The notes under the pieces: generated by a model | Database searches by the model: none | The model's input: the letters and a program-made list of their open reading frames with translations, nothing else | Told to the model about the DNA's origin: nothing | Shown: positions 22,182-34,700 of the stretch, piece after piece | Layout: each line of letters starts with the position of its first letter | Numbering within the stretch: position 1 is the first letter of the stretch | NCBI GenBank assembly: GCA_023375675.1 | Contig: JALQBC010000045.1 | Location: forward strand, 186,001 to 250,000 | DNA: 64,000 bases | From: Cytospora piceicola | Lineage: Eukaryota > Ascomycota > Sordariomycetes > Diaporthales > Cytosporaceae | Reading direction: 5' to 3' | Program-made: the position numbers and the translations under genes

Positions 22182-24548
22182 AGGGCAAGCGGGGGGGCGT
22201 TCCATCGAAAATAGAAGGTACAAGACGGGTCAAATAGGGTCTTACAAGCAGTATCATCAGTAAGTCCCTGCTTTCAATAAGTAGTACACTTGAATCAGAA
22301 GTGTATGCAACTAACCAGAGTGTAGTGGAGACACCAACTGGACCGCTTTGGGGGTTTCCTGGTTGACGCGAGGCTTCCTGCTCGCGGAGATCCGTTTGGG
22401 TGGGCATATTTGCGGGAAAGTAGGAGGGGGAGTGTGAGTACGGGGTGACTGTCCTTTCCAAGGCTTGTTCATCATTTCAAGCTGAGGCCGCAAAATATCA
22501 AGCCTGGGCTTCGGGCTGATCTTTCTCACTTTATGTTTCTCAAGCTAGGAAGGGAGAGGAGGGTTGACATCTGCTTTTATCCATACACGGATCCGGGACT
22601 TTCTCCTAATCTGACACCTCAATAACGGTTTGTCCAGAAGGGAGTTGGATTGGAATGGCATGACTTTGGTTTTCGATTGGGTCCTCGGTCGGGTTTGGTT
22701 TAATAGTCAACAGCGGAGTGATGCGAGAGTCACCTTTTTGTTCTGGCAGAATGATACAATACCTATTCGATGCGTTGATTTTATGAACGGTCTTGATTCA
22801 TCTCTCTCTCCGTAACACTACGACATATGTGAAAAGAATTAAGACACATAACGATCCGCCCATCACGAAGCGACACTGAGAAAGACATGTCGATCAGCAT
22901 CAGCTCTTGGCTGCTTTCGGGAGTCAGCAAGGGCGTGCAAATTGATTAGCACTACTTGATAAGTATTATCTATCGACCAAAGCAACCGCTGCCACTTCAC
23001 AAACAGAAGTAAGTCCACAATGACTGCAACACCGCCTCTGTCGGATCCTGACCTGCCATCCCCGCGATGCCAGAACCACCGAGATCGAAACCGAAGGATG
23101 GTGACGGCTTGCCTGCCTGATATTTCTTGTCAGGAGATAGATGGATATGGAGGTAGAGGTGGGCCCTTGTCGCAGGTGAAGTATCCTCCTTGCTTGAGTA
23201 CAGAGTCCCTGCAGTGTCCCAGTCAGTGCTACGGACGCCAGACAGTCGAGTAACAAGGCGGCATAGGCACACATATTGCAATATACCGGGCATAAAGCTA
23301 AGGTCTGGATCTGGAGCAGTCAAGAGTTAATGACAGGCATATAGGACAGATAAAATAGTTGCATGCTGAAGTGCCTGACGATAGATAAATTCAGTAGGTA
23401 ATAGCAAGTCAGTCTTTTTGGGAACATACGGTATGTTCTCTAATGGTGTCGGTATCTTACAAACTACACTTAATATGAATTAAGGTTGATCAAGGGCAGA
23501 GAGAGATAGTTAATGGACCCTCTCTTCCGCTCCTTTTCCCTTCTCTTTATGATTCAACACCTAGAACAAATCCACAAATCTTTTGGTTGAATCCATACAC
23601 AACCCAAATACCGGGATCTTCCAGACAAGACACGATATCATATTTACATTTTTAAACCCTAATCGGAGATAAGTCACTGCTGGTGATAAATGTTTTCTTA
23701 ATCGACAATATCCCCAGCGGAAAATATCCTAGTAGCTAAGCAGTTTAAAGTCTAAGGGCTGCACACCGTTTTATGCACCACGGCTTTTAACATGCCACGG
23801 CTTTTAACATGCCACGGCTTTTAGCATGCCACGGCTTTTAATATGCTATAGCTTTTAGCATGCCACGGCTTTTAATATGCTACGGCTTTTAGCATGCCAC
23901 GGCTTTTGACATGTCACGGCTTTTGGTGCACCACGGCGTTTTATGCGCTACGTATCTGCTTTCATCTCTACAACTGACAACGCCAACATGAACACCAGCA
24001 TTAACATCAACATTGACATCATCAGCCATCACCATAGTAGATAGCCGTTGCTTCCCAAATAGGTGTGTCGACAGTAATCTTCCTGGAATGGGAGGCTCAA
24101 GTTCTGCTGGATCTGCTGTCGCTTCGGGCCCGGTTTACGGAATGGTCCCCCGGCATGAAACGATGAGTGCGATAGAACTTCCAACCAGAACATGTGGTCT
24201 CGATTTGACAGTGATCAAAGATAAATGGAGTATTTCTTCTCAAAAGTGAACGACCGCTATGGTTCTCATTCGCAAAGGGCAGTGACTCGGATGGGTCGTG
24301 CCATGGGAAGACTAGCTAGATAGTCTTACCAACCCGTCAGGCAATTTCACTGAGATGCTTCAGTAGGGTAGGAGCCATATACTCCGGGGAGTAACTGCAA
24401 CGTCGGGGATATAACGCGGCAAACATATGAAACTCGAGTCTGCGGCCGCAGCAGCCGCCCTTTTGTCCTTCCTACTGCTGTTATTGTTTCTCTCACGGAT
24501 AAATCTGCAAATGGCAGTACTGATATTCTGGGAGCGCTGGACCCAGTC
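22182..24548. other. Non-coding stretch with one minisatellite
   Basis: No convincing gene. The segment 23340-23760 is noticeably AT-richer than its surroundings but not RIP-like. The only structured element is the CCACGGCTTTT array at 23766-23952. A 78-codon frame at 24013-24249 shows no motif. Confidence 0.5.
23766..23952 (-). repeat. GCCGTGG minisatellite, locus 3
   Basis: About nine units of roughly 18 bases, CCACGGCTTTTAACATG with small variants, read on the plus strand. They are the reverse complement of the core seen at loci 1, 2 and 5. The array is framed by related CCGTTTTATGCACC and CCACGGCGTTTTATGC sequences. Confidence 0.9.
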
Positions 24549-25295
24549 TTAGTCAAGCACCCGCAATATCACGGCGAAGGAGGCAGTGAGGGCTGAGACA
24601 GAAACGGCCTCGGAATGCGACATGCCCAGGCACCCAGAGGCGGCATCTTCGATTGTAGTCTTTGCTGCGTTATGGATACCCACATGTCGCATGTTGATGC
24701 CATCTGTCAATGCGGCGAGACCGGAGATAAGGAGGCCCTTTCCGAAAAGAACAAAGTAGGTCCAAAATTCGCAGTGCTCATCCCGTAGGCGGGTGAAGGG
24801 GGCTCGCCGCGAACAGCCGTCATCGCCTCGTCGACGACCAAGTACAGGCCGGTTCCTTCACAAGCCTCGTATATGGACTTCCATACAGTAGGGCTCACAA
24901 CATTCCCGTCCGCTAAGACAATGTCGACGAGGATTCCAGCGCACTAGTTCTTGGTGAGCTTACGACATATCGTCTGATAATCATACCCCTCGGCAAGGGG
25001 GGGGGGGGTAGGCTTTGGTCCACAGGCGTTCTCTCGGTGACTTAGAACAGTGGCAGAGTAACCCTGCGCGTACATTTCGATTAGCAGGATGAATGAGAGT
25101 GAAAAGAAAAGGAAGGGATGGAAATGGAAAGGGAGAAGAGGATGTGATATTTGTTTATCTGTCTGTCTGTCTCTCTTCATTTGTTCATATCAGCACGCGA
25201 GGATTTAGTTTGCTCACTTACCAGTGGTCCAAAAGAGCCGCCATATAAGCCGTTCAGGACCGCGAAAGAGCATGTGAGGGTCCCACTGCGATTAC
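24549..25295 (-). pseudogene. PLP-dependent transferase (class III-like) pseudogene
   Basis: On the minus strand, an exon at about 25295-25222 (acceptor TTTAG, donor GTAAGT) reads as a GTLTCSFAVLNGLYGGSFGPL-like segment. From about 25083 down come stretches typical of a fungal PLP-dependent transferase: GYSATVLSHRENACG, ILVDIVLADGNV, and YLVVDEAMTAVR, whose Asp is the expected cofactor-nitrogen ligand. After a frame change comes LFGKGLLISGL, whose Lys is the expected Schiff-base residue. The frame ends at a TAA at 24549. It is dead: there is an in-frame TAG at 24946-24944, at least one frameshift around 24740-24800 with loss of the segment after TAVR, and a run of eleven G at about 24999. The N-terminal exons were not identified. 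It lies 0.9 kb from the ammonia-lyase pseudogene and points away from it. The superfamily call is fairly secure; the reaction is unknown. Confidence 0.7.
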
Positions 25296-26013
25296 CTAAA
25301 GAAACAGCATTGCATTACCCTACCTATCCCGCAGGGCATCAGTATATAGAACCACTCGGTCAAAATCCAGTGAGTCACCATCACCATGCTCCTCTCGATA
25401 CCACCATCTTCAACGAGAACCTCCAATTTGGGGGCGTGTAATCACCTATACTTACCTGGTCCAGTACTTGGAAAAAACAACTAAAATACTTTCATCAACA
25501 TCCGTGTTTAGCAGATGAGTACTACATTACATGGGTACGGTCAACATCTCGCTGAAGTATGCTCCTACAGGTAGGGATACAGGGATCACTCTACATCCAC
25601 TACGTACTGCATTTCATTATACGAGGTTCGGGTCTAAAGGCTGGCAATACAAGGGGGGATGGCAAAAGACAGTTTTTGGAATAACAAGGCTTTACATCAC
25701 CAAGAGCCAGCACGCATGATATACAAACCAAGCCTGTCAGCCTCAGGTTGCGGCCCACTCTTGACTCCGGCGGGCGGGCGGATGAATAAAAAATCGCATA
25801 TGACTGCATATTGGGACAGCCTTCAAAGATTCGAGAGACCGGATCTCCAAAAGCAGTCATCATATATATATCATAGCTACGGTAATGACCTGTAATGAAG
25901 CGACCATAATTACCGGTGCTAAAGTTATTGATCGTTGATCAGAAGTACCTACTAGGGCTAACCCCCATAACCATGGAAGGTCCCCACTGATCCATCCTGC
26001 TGGGACTGAAAGG

Positions 26014-26020
26014 TATATAA
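26014..26020 (+). promoter_or_regulatory. TATA-like element upstream of ammonia-lyase relic
   Basis: TATATAA lies about 170 bases before the first plausible ATG (26191) of the ammonia-lyase pseudogene, followed by a pyrimidine-rich leader as in fungal core promoters. It is a position-based guess only. Confidence 0.35.
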
Positions 26021-26190
26021 ACACACATGAATCTATGACTTCTACTCCCTACTATTATCACATCTCGCGACACTCCCTGAGAAGACCTGCCTCCCATATC
26101 CTTCCGTTACTCGTCTGGTTGAATCAAGTTGACTGTTCAGTTGTTCTTCTCATTTCGTCCAATAATCCGGTTTACCACTCGGATTCCATC

Positions 26191-27395
26191 ATGCCATCCC
26201 TCAATCTTCTCATCAGACCCCCAAACCGGCATCGACGAAACTACAATCAAGTCTATAGTGAACATGCTCGAATCCGCTTCCAAAGCAACTTCTCTCTAAA
26301 AGCTTCTAATCACGTCCTCGGATTTAGCAAACGCTCCCTCCCCTCCGGATTCACCAGTCGAAGCCACAGCTGCGACCTCGGGACCCGACAGCCTGATCCA
26401 TCCGTTCCCATCAATATCCCCTCTCAGTTCACATGAGAGAAAATATTGCTTCGCTGAATGCCACCAATCGGTGCATCAAGGAGTACAAGCCTTCATTCGC
26501 TGTTGTCAATATCATGCCGGGCTTTGGTTCGGTAACCAAGTGGTTGCGAATGGTGTTCCCTTAACCGGACATCATAGCCACAATGCAAACCCAACAGTCC
26601 TTGTACAGCTCGGCCATTAATGCAGAATAGAACTAGCTCTACTTGTAGCTTTTACCTTCTGATGCATATAAGACAATTTGACGCCACCTGCCAGCACATC
26701 GACAGAAAACAGGCTTCAAATTCCAGAGCAAAGACTTCAGAATAGAGACATGATTTACGGTGTTCCTCCATGGACAAAATGTCCACTCTCATGCTCAAAT
26801 ATCCTAACTATCTCCCACTGCAGGTATAAATACTACTTCCGGAGGAACTGCGGGTGTCCGCACCAAGAATTTTGTCCAGCTTCAACAGGCTCTCATCAGA
26901 GAGCTTCACTATGGTGTCTTGCCTCGTGGCTCCAGAGACCACGACATTACGCCATTGGGGGAGTCCTCGCGCAGGCACCGCTATGTCTCATTTCTCGATA
27001 ATGACGAATCCCCCTACTAGGGTTGCCTTGGTCTTGGACTGGACTCGCGCAGCGACCCTCATTCGTATCAACTCATTGATATCAGTGTGCTCGGCAGTCC
27101 GACCGATGAACACTGCGAGAATACAAGACCACTCGAGGCACAACATCATGCCGATGATACCATTGGGTGGTAGCAATTCATCGCCTGGTGATCCCAGCCG
27201 CTTATCCTCTGCGCTGCCACTCAGAGGAAAACAACAATTGGGATCCTGTCCCGGGGCCACCAGGGGCACGTGTATGCAAACGCAGCATTCGCCAACGCGA
27301 GCCTAGAACCAGTAGTATTACAAGCAAAGGAAGGGCTTGCTATGATGAATGGCACCACTATATCGGCAGCCGCTGCGGGGCGGTCTAGACAATGA
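26191..27395 (+). pseudogene. Phenylalanine/histidine ammonia-lyase family pseudogene, frameshifted and truncated
   Basis: Segments of an aromatic amino acid ammonia-lyase occur in the correct order but in different frames. These are GNQVVANGVPL (about 26540), YGINTTSGGTAGVRTK (about 26762-26870, split by a probable intron ending in CTGCAG at 26821), LQQALIRELHYGVLP, then IRINSLISVCSAVRP and IPLGGSNSSPGD (27060-27200), and finally LEPVVLQAKEGLAMMNGT (27300-27360). In the living family an Ala-Ser-Gly triad in the ASGDLSPL motif cyclises to the MIO electrophile. Here that site reads SPGD, so the cofactor cannot form. There are several frameshifts, a stop after DNDESPY (about 27020), and no trace of the second half of the enzyme after NGT. 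The family call is secure from the order of motifs; substrate is unknown. The neighbouring PLP-transferase relic suggests both belonged to one lost pathway. Confidence 0.8.
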
Positions 27396-28074
27396 TGATG
27401 GGGATCAAGAGGGGCCGGCTTGAGGAATATTTCTGAGGTTGATTCTAGGAGAAGTTTCCGATATAGTGTGTTATTACGGAGTTATGTAGCTACCGTATAG
27501 AGTATCTCCCTCATTGCTTCTACTGCCTGCCACTCGCTATATCTGAAGTAAGGTGACTAGAGCGAATAGCTCCCTATCTAGTATTGATTGATCCATAGTG
27601 AGTGATAAGTCAAGCTTTGAAGCACCAGTTTCGAGCTAGTTAGCAAGGCAGTGGGGAGTCGAAGACGAAGTAGAGAAAGCCAAAGCTACTCACAACAATG
27701 ATGCCGTCGTTAACGGTGGTCTGGAAGACGAGAGGCTGCGAAACAGGCCGCGAAATAAGCTATAGAGGCATAGAGACTCGCCGCAGTCAGCCTCCGTAAA
27801 ATCAAGTTGGCAAAGATCACGCGCGAAATGGTAAGAAACCCACCACCACCAAAGTACGATCAGTACTACCACTCCCACCAATCCTAGCAAACGAACGGCT
27901 ACCTAGCCCCCCGGCCCCCTATGTACTATATCCCTTCACATCCCGCGCCAGCATTCCGCGTCCAACGCCCAGCGTGGCACACAATTTGGCAATCTGGCCA
28001 GCCAAGCTGGCGAGAAAGATACAGTGCATATCTACCCAACCAACCACTTACGAGCAGGCCAGCATCAACATCTA
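27396..28074. other. Non-coding stretch, no gene recognised
   Basis: It separates the truncated ammonia-lyase relic from the 3' end of the PD-(D/E)XK gene. No open frame of interest and no repeat was seen. Confidence 0.5.
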
Positions 28075-30017
28075 TCATTTCCCCACGCCGCCGCCAATGC
28101 CACCGACCTCGCCATCGTCATTTAATGATGATGATGATGATGGGCAGTGGATGCCCAGCACGGCCGCCTTGTACCAAGGCCAATACTCGCCGCTGGCCCA
28201 AGTGGACAGCCGCTGGAGGGCCCAGACGAGCCGGTAGATGCCGACGACACTGCGGGTGTCACCTATGGGGAAGTCGGTCCAGAGGGTCTGTGTATGTCAA
28301 TAGAGGAAACTCGTCAGCTTTCTTTTCTGTATATTCTGGTATAGTTATTTGTACTGGTTGGTAGGAAGAGAAAGAGAGAGACAGAGAGAGACCAAACTGG
28401 TCCCTTATGTTATGGATTATGGAGGCAGGCAAACCTACCGTTTTGGGCCCGCTTCGCGTCGTGGCGGCCAACGTCCAGTCGTGACCTACTACGACCACGG
28501 CTGGGAGGTAGAGAAGCTCGGGGAGGTCTGCAAGGTGTTGCTGTTGCTCCCTGACCCTCGCCTGGAGCAGGCTCCACTGGGCGGCAGCCCACACGCCAGC
28601 CTGCACCGTAGCACCCTCGGCGCCGCTGCTACCGCCGCCGCCGGGACGCTTAGTCTCGATACTCACCGCGATAGGGCACTTGAGTAGCGGCTCGAAGGCG
28701 GTATGGTTGATGGAGAAGCAGGGGCTGCGCGAGCGGATCTGTTCGATCTGCCGGACTGCAGCTGCTGCGCTATGGGGGTTGGGGTCGGCGCCTGGCTCGA
28801 GAGTGAGGACGAAATCGACTTTCTTAGAGGTGGACGAGTGCACGTGGTGGTACTCTGCTATTATGCCTGCCGTCGTGCTATATTGTATTGAAATTAGCGG
28901 GGGACATAGCATGGAAATACGGACCGACGGACCAATGGACTGGACTGACAGACAGACAGACAGACAGACAGACACAGACAGACAGGTATTGTGACCAGAC
29001 AGATGGATCGGAACAGACTTACCACATCTCAACATCGACTAGCTGCCTCCTTCTCTTGTTCAGGCTACCGTGCAAGGCCAGCTTTAGCAAGGGGAAGTGT
29101 ATAGCGGCGTTCCAGCCTGCCTCGTCCAGCATCTTGTCGTGTGCGCGCGTGGCCTCATGCAGGATGCCTAGGACGTCGGCTAAGGCGGGGCTCGGCCCGA
29201 GGGCATCGCGGTCGATCTTAGGGGCGAAGAGGGAGTCGGGCATGGGGCGCACGGCAGGGTCGTAGTGTTGGTGAGACTGCGGGGAGGAGCGAAGGCGGAA
29301 GTCGTCCCGGAGACGGTCGGAGATGACGGGCCTAGTTCCCATAGCCACATCCTCCAGGTCGCCCATCAGCGCGTTCAGCTGCGAGGGGAGGCAGCCGAGG
29401 TGGGAGCTGGCCAGCGATAAGGGGTGCGATTCGACGGCGTGCTCACCGATTTCCAGCCGGGCCAACCTCTTGCGCGGAGAGGAAGCGCCTCCTCCTGCCC
29501 TTGTCGAGGTGCCTGTGCCTGTGCCTGTCGTTGATGTGGTTGTTGTTGATGTTGTTGTCGTCGAAACCGCCTTGCTTGAGGACTTGGTCGACCTGCCGGC
29601 TCTAGATTCGGGGCGACGCGCAGTATCATGTTGATGTTGGCGATGAGGATGTTGCCGTGGTGTAGTATCCACATTCACGCCCATCATACCCACGTCCATA
29701 TCTATGTCCACATCCGCCTCCGCCTCCACCTCCGTACTTTGTGGTTGGTCGCCGTCGCCGTCGCCATCGCCATCGCCATCGCCTTGGCCGCGACGATATG
29801 ATGGAGGCTGTGTTCTAAGGCGTTTGCGTGGTGTCGTGGACATGGGCGGAGTCGGAGGGGGCAGGACGTAGTGGCGACGACTGCGGCTGCGACTGCGACT
29901 GCGCTTGAGTCCGAGACGATGATGGGTTTGATCGTCGTGACAGTGCTGCGTTCCAATGCTGTTGCCAATGCCTTGGATACCCGAGAGCCAGTTGAGGATA
30001 TCGCCGCGCCTGCTCAT
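28075..30017 (-). CDS. PD-(D/E)XK nuclease-like domain protein
   Basis: Three exons on the minus strand: 30017-29023, 28877-28439 and 28287-28075. They are joined by GTAAGT...ATATAG (intron 28878-29022) and GTAGGT...CACAG (intron 28288-28438), giving 548 residues with frames that fit exactly. The N-terminal 250 residues are low complexity: an SRSRSRSRR patch, a GD-dipeptide run, and Thr-rich and His/Gln-rich stretches, probably disordered and nuclear. The C-terminal 260 residues match a fungal family annotated as PD-(D/E)XK nuclease-like: a VEMCTTA strand at the first splice junction, KKVDF with Asp353, SINHTAFEPLL, PIAVSIETK with Glu406 and Lys408 as the (D/E)XK pair, an AQW helix, VVVGHDW, and a closing YWPWYKAAV. 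The catalytic-looking Asp, Glu and Lys are all present. The family is often multicopy and its substrate is unknown. The gene is intact despite the decay around it. Confidence 0.85.
28947..28985. repeat. (GACA)n microsatellite in an intron
   Basis: About nine GACA units with one CACA interruption, inside intron 1 (28878-29022) of the PD-(D/E)XK gene. Confidence 0.9.
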
Positions 30018-31558
30018 ATCATATCATGTCATTTTTGTCTTGCCGTGTTCCAAGGTTCCTTGTCTGTAGGCGTGGTATTCTTCTTGTTCTCGTTCGAAGC
30101 TCCGTTCGAGTATGGACTAGGTAGTGGATTGTTGGATCGGTGGATTAGTGACGAGATGTTTGGGTGTAGTCATAAAGTCAGTCATAACACGACTAACACG
30201 AATACACATACGAGACGTTATTGACTGCACTGCAATCGCTGCGTGTTGATTTGTTGACAATGTCGGAAGATGTATTGTTCCGTTTTTCCGACGTTGACAC
30301 GGAAACCGGCTTTATGTATATCCGGTTAACTCCGTGCTCGCGTGTGGCTGCAGTCAGGGTTAGGGTCATAAGCACCCCCCTGCGTAATTTCTATATTATC
30401 AATAAATATATTCAACTTTCTTCTTTAGTATACATACTTACTTCTGTTTATATTTCTTTAGATAATAAGAATATGAATCACTAGGACATAGAGTCCGCAC
30501 ACGATCTCGAAGACGCTAATTATGTTGCAAGTCGAGTTGATAGTGCCTCAGTCTAGAAAGTCTTGATTATGTGAAAGCAATATTCTGTGCAGCAATTTGT
30601 CCCTGCTCGGATTCCAGATATGAGTCTGTTGTCGTGTTGTTTCCGAGGCAGTATACCCATCCACTCAGGCTTTCGGCGGCAGAGAGCAGCCTTGACTCTC
30701 GAGTCCACACAGACACTTACACAAGAAAAGGCCGAGTCCAAGCTGGCAATTGAGGAGCGAACTAAACTGTCCCGCCTCCCAGGGCATTGAGTCTTTAAAG
30801 GGGCATGCATACAGAGGTGCAGAGTTGTCGAGAGTTGAGGGATACAGATGATCTGTCAGGTCCCGTGCCTCCTCCTCCTTCCCGACTTTCCAAGTCTCGG
30901 CAGCGATTTTGCTGAGTAGGAGTTAGCCGTGGCGGCTCTAGACACTATGTTACCCGCCTTTCTATACAGAGTGCGTAGAAAGTTGGAAATGAACTATTAC
31001 AATTCAAAAAACAAAGAGGGTGGAGTCCGTGACAATTGTCTCGAGTATATTATAGAGGCATAGGGATGGGATAGAGACAGAGATACAGATAGTGAGTGTG
31101 ACGGGATGAATCAACAGAACATAAGTAGGTGATCTGGAAAAGCAAAGGACTATGTTCAGGCTGCGGTGATATTGCGCCAGCTTTTGAGCACCGATTTGAG
31201 GCTGGGGCTGGGGAAGATGATCGATGTGAAGTCATCAAGGGCTTGGTTGATGGCTGGTGGGTATTACAATACGTGGTGGTGATGGTCGTGTTAAAGTACG
31301 TGGTCCGATACAGACGCAAACAAAGGTGCAGACCTGAACAAGGCATGAGAAGGTACGGCGTAGGAGAAGGAGGAGAAGGTCTTCCAGAGCCCGGGAAGTA
31401 CGAGTCTGCGGCGGCATCTTCGGGTAGCTTACTATCAGCTGTCGTCTGCGAGACCCTATTCAGTCTGATTTGGCCTTTACTCATTGTTATATGGTGTGGT
31501 GTGTGGTGTGTGGTGTTGGAGTTGTGCTGTGGTGCACGTTCAAGTGGACTGAGGCATT
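30018..31558. other. Non-coding stretch, no gene recognised
   Basis: It runs from the start codon of the PD-(D/E)XK gene to the retrotransposon insertion site. The first few hundred bases should contain that gene's promoter. Two overlapping frames near 31050-31560 are open for about 144 codons on opposite strands but are low-complexity and without motif, so I do not call either a gene. Confidence 0.5.
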
Positions 31559-31563
31559 GAAGC
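31559..31563. repeat. Target-site duplication, left copy (GAAGC)
   Basis: GAAGC immediately precedes the 5' LTR and is repeated exactly at 37924-37928 immediately after the 3' LTR, the signature of integrase-mediated insertion. Confidence 0.9.
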
Positions 31564-31729
31564 TGTCAGACGGCAGCAGGGGTCCCTGCGGAAATACCTC
31601 GGTCCGTATAAATAAGCAAGTCACATAATTAACTTCGGGATATATTTAATATAAAAATTAACGTACCCGAGTAAACAAGATATAAGATAATATATTAATA
31701 TATTAATCGAGTATATATTATATATAATA
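31564..31729 (+). repeat. 5' long terminal repeat
   Basis: It begins TGTCAGACGGCAGC and ends TATATAATA. It aligns base for base, without gaps, to 37758-37923. This copy keeps more G and C than the 3' copy at its first 30 bases. Confidence 0.9.
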
Positions 31730-34700
31730 ATTAAAAGTTTTAAACGTTATAAGAGTTAATTACGTTATACCGTATATATATCTACTCGAAAAAGAAATAA
31801 TAGCCTATAATACTTTAGCTAATACTACGGTTATCTATAAAACCTTTAAAGACTAAAACACCTTCGAGAATTAGCTTAAAATTAAGGTAGAATAAATAGA
31901 TATTTAGCTAGCTATAATATAAAAGAAAGCCTAACTATTTTCTTTATAAATATTACTACTAAAAGAGTTCGAACAGGCTATTTTAATACGTTAAACGACG
32001 GTATAATATAAAGCTTTAGGCTTAGCTATTAAAGTTTTAAAACTATTTATAGCTAACCGTATAAACTATTTATAAGTATAAAAAGACTACGAGTTTAATA
32101 CGAAAAAGTAAAATATATATAAAATTCGAAAAGTAACGGTATAAAGCTAAATACTAAATTCGGTTATAAAAACCTATATCTTAATATACTATTATACTAA
32201 GGATTTAAATAACTAATATATTAATTTATTAATAATAATATAGCTAAAAATATAAAATAAAGAAACCGATACCTCGGATAATTATAATATAATATTAACA
32301 GCTTTAAACTATAAAATAACGTAAAAATAACTTATAACTTAAATTAAAGAATAAGAAAAAACAATAGCTATAAGTAATAAATATTAAATCTTTTAAGTCT
32401 TTAAAGCCTATAGCTAAATAAACTATCTGTTTATAGTATTTAACCGTATAAATTATTTTAAAAACTAAGTAACTAACTATAAAATTACTAACTAGTCGAG
32501 AATAAATAATAGTAGTTTTAGTTATATCTATATAGTAGTAAACCTTTATTAAAAACTATATTTAACGATAAAGATAGTTACTTTATATAACTAAATAAAA
32601 CGTAGTATATATATAATATATAATGTTTAATATAGTTAAAAGGAAACTTTAATAAAGAGATCGGTAAAATAAAGTAAAAGTAAACTAAAAAGAAAATAAG
32701 CTTAAAACGGTTTAAAATAAAAAAAAAGTAAAAAGGAAATTTTACTTAAACGTAGTAAAACGTTATATAAGGTATATAAGAAACTATACCGCTTATAAAA
32801 CTACTAAATAATATTTTTTAAAAAAGCTATTTTATAGTTTAAATTATATTATCTCGACGTTTTAATAATAAAGTAAAAGATTTAACGGGATAAAAACTTA
32901 GCTTATTAGATCGAAAAACTTAAGATTTAAAAGGCAGGTAAATAATAACTAGTATAAAGGTATACGTTAGCCGCTTTTTTAATTAAAGTATAAATAACGT
33001 TTTAAAATATAAAAATCGAATTTATTTACTTACTTATATAGTTAACCTTATTAAACTTAAATATAACTATACTTATTTTTAATAATATTTATCGGTTTAT
33101 AAACGTTAAAGTAGTAAACTCTTTTAAATATATAATTACTAAAAATAAAGAAGTATTTATTTTTATATAAAGAAACGTTAATATTAAGGTATAAAAGGAT
33201 AATAGTTTAAAAGTATTTAAAGTTAAAAACGTAGCCTTTTATAAAGGATTTATATATAACTTAATATTATTTAACTAGTTTTAAAAGAGAGGATATTATT
33301 AAAATAATAAAAAGAACTAAAATACTATTAAATAAAACTATAATAACTTTTTTCTATATACTTTCTTTATAAAATATAGATAAAATATATTAAAAAGGCT
33401 TTTAAATATTATAACTAAAGTTATACTTAAAAAAAGAATAGCCTTATTTAATATAACGTTATAAAAAATAAAACAGTAGGTTTCGGATAAATTTTAATAC
33501 TTATAGCTAGAATATCTAAAGCTAAAAAGACTTAATAAAGTTACTAGCTTATATTAAAGTATTTAGATAAAGTAAAAGACTTATATATATAAATATAATA
33601 GATATACTATAAAGAAAATAAAAAGATAAGTATCCTGAGTTTTTCGAAAAGAACTATAAGAAATCTAGTACTTTATTTTAAATTTTACCGATATTATAAA
33701 AGATTTTAAAAAATATAAAGTAGTAGTTTTTTTACCTACTATAAAATAAAGGTAATATATAACTATTACTTTCGAAACCGAGACTAAACTATATTAAAAC
33801 GCCTATTAAAATTATTTATAAAAACTATAAAGAATAAAAAAGTAATATTTAAAACCTTCGAATATAATAAGAAAATCGTTAAACTATAATAGTTAAAAAA
33901 CTAATTAAAAAACGATAATAACGTTAAAATTAAGCTTTCGGTATTATAGATATAAATATAAAACAGTACTACCGAACGTTTAAAAGGTATAGTTATTATA
34001 AAAGCGAAGTATATAATAGTTTATACGAAACTTTTAAATTTCTTTTAAAGAGAAGTAATTAAAGTAGCTGTATATCTATATAACTAACTTCCGAAGTATA
34101 TTTAAAAGTAAGAAAAAACTTTATTAAAAAAATAAAATAAATTTATAATTAAATTTCTTACTTAATTTTACCTTTAAGTATATTATTTATAGGTATTTAG
34201 CTATAAAGTATACGTAATAACATTTATAATATAAAGTAAAATAAAATAACTAAAGAAAATAAACCTTTAAGCTTAAATAAGCTACTTTATAAAATATAAA
34301 TCGACTAATATTTATAGAATATAAAACCTTTAAACTAATAAGGTATACGTTTTAAAAGATATTATTTTTAATAAAAAGATAACGTTTAATAGCTAAATAA
34401 ACTACTTATAAAATAATATCTAAAAAGTAAATACTAATATATTATAAGAATACTTATATTAATAGATAATTTTATAAAAACACTTAATAAATACTTTATT
34501 TAAAGAAAAAAAAGTAAAAGATCTTAAAAGTAATACCGTTTACGTTAAAGTTAATATAAAAGCGGAAATATATAAAAGCAGGAATAAAATAGTAAAAGAG
34601 TATACTAAAAAAACTAATTATTTTTTAAATAAAGTATATATATATTTATTAACTTTAAAGGTATCTCTCTTTTCGTTATATAACTTTATCTTTACGGCTT

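Noticed and set aside
23766..23952. CRISPR-like array
   Set aside because: Short regular units with variable bits superficially resemble CRISPR, but units are only about 18 bases, spacers are 0-8 bases and degenerate, and the genome is eukaryotic.
30355..30370. Telomere-like AGGGTTAGGG
   Set aside because: Only about one and a half TTAGGG units, well within chance; not evidence of an interstitial telomere.
31050..31560. Overlapping 144-codon frames on both strands
   Set aside because: Mutually antisense, low-complexity and without motif; neither can be preferred.
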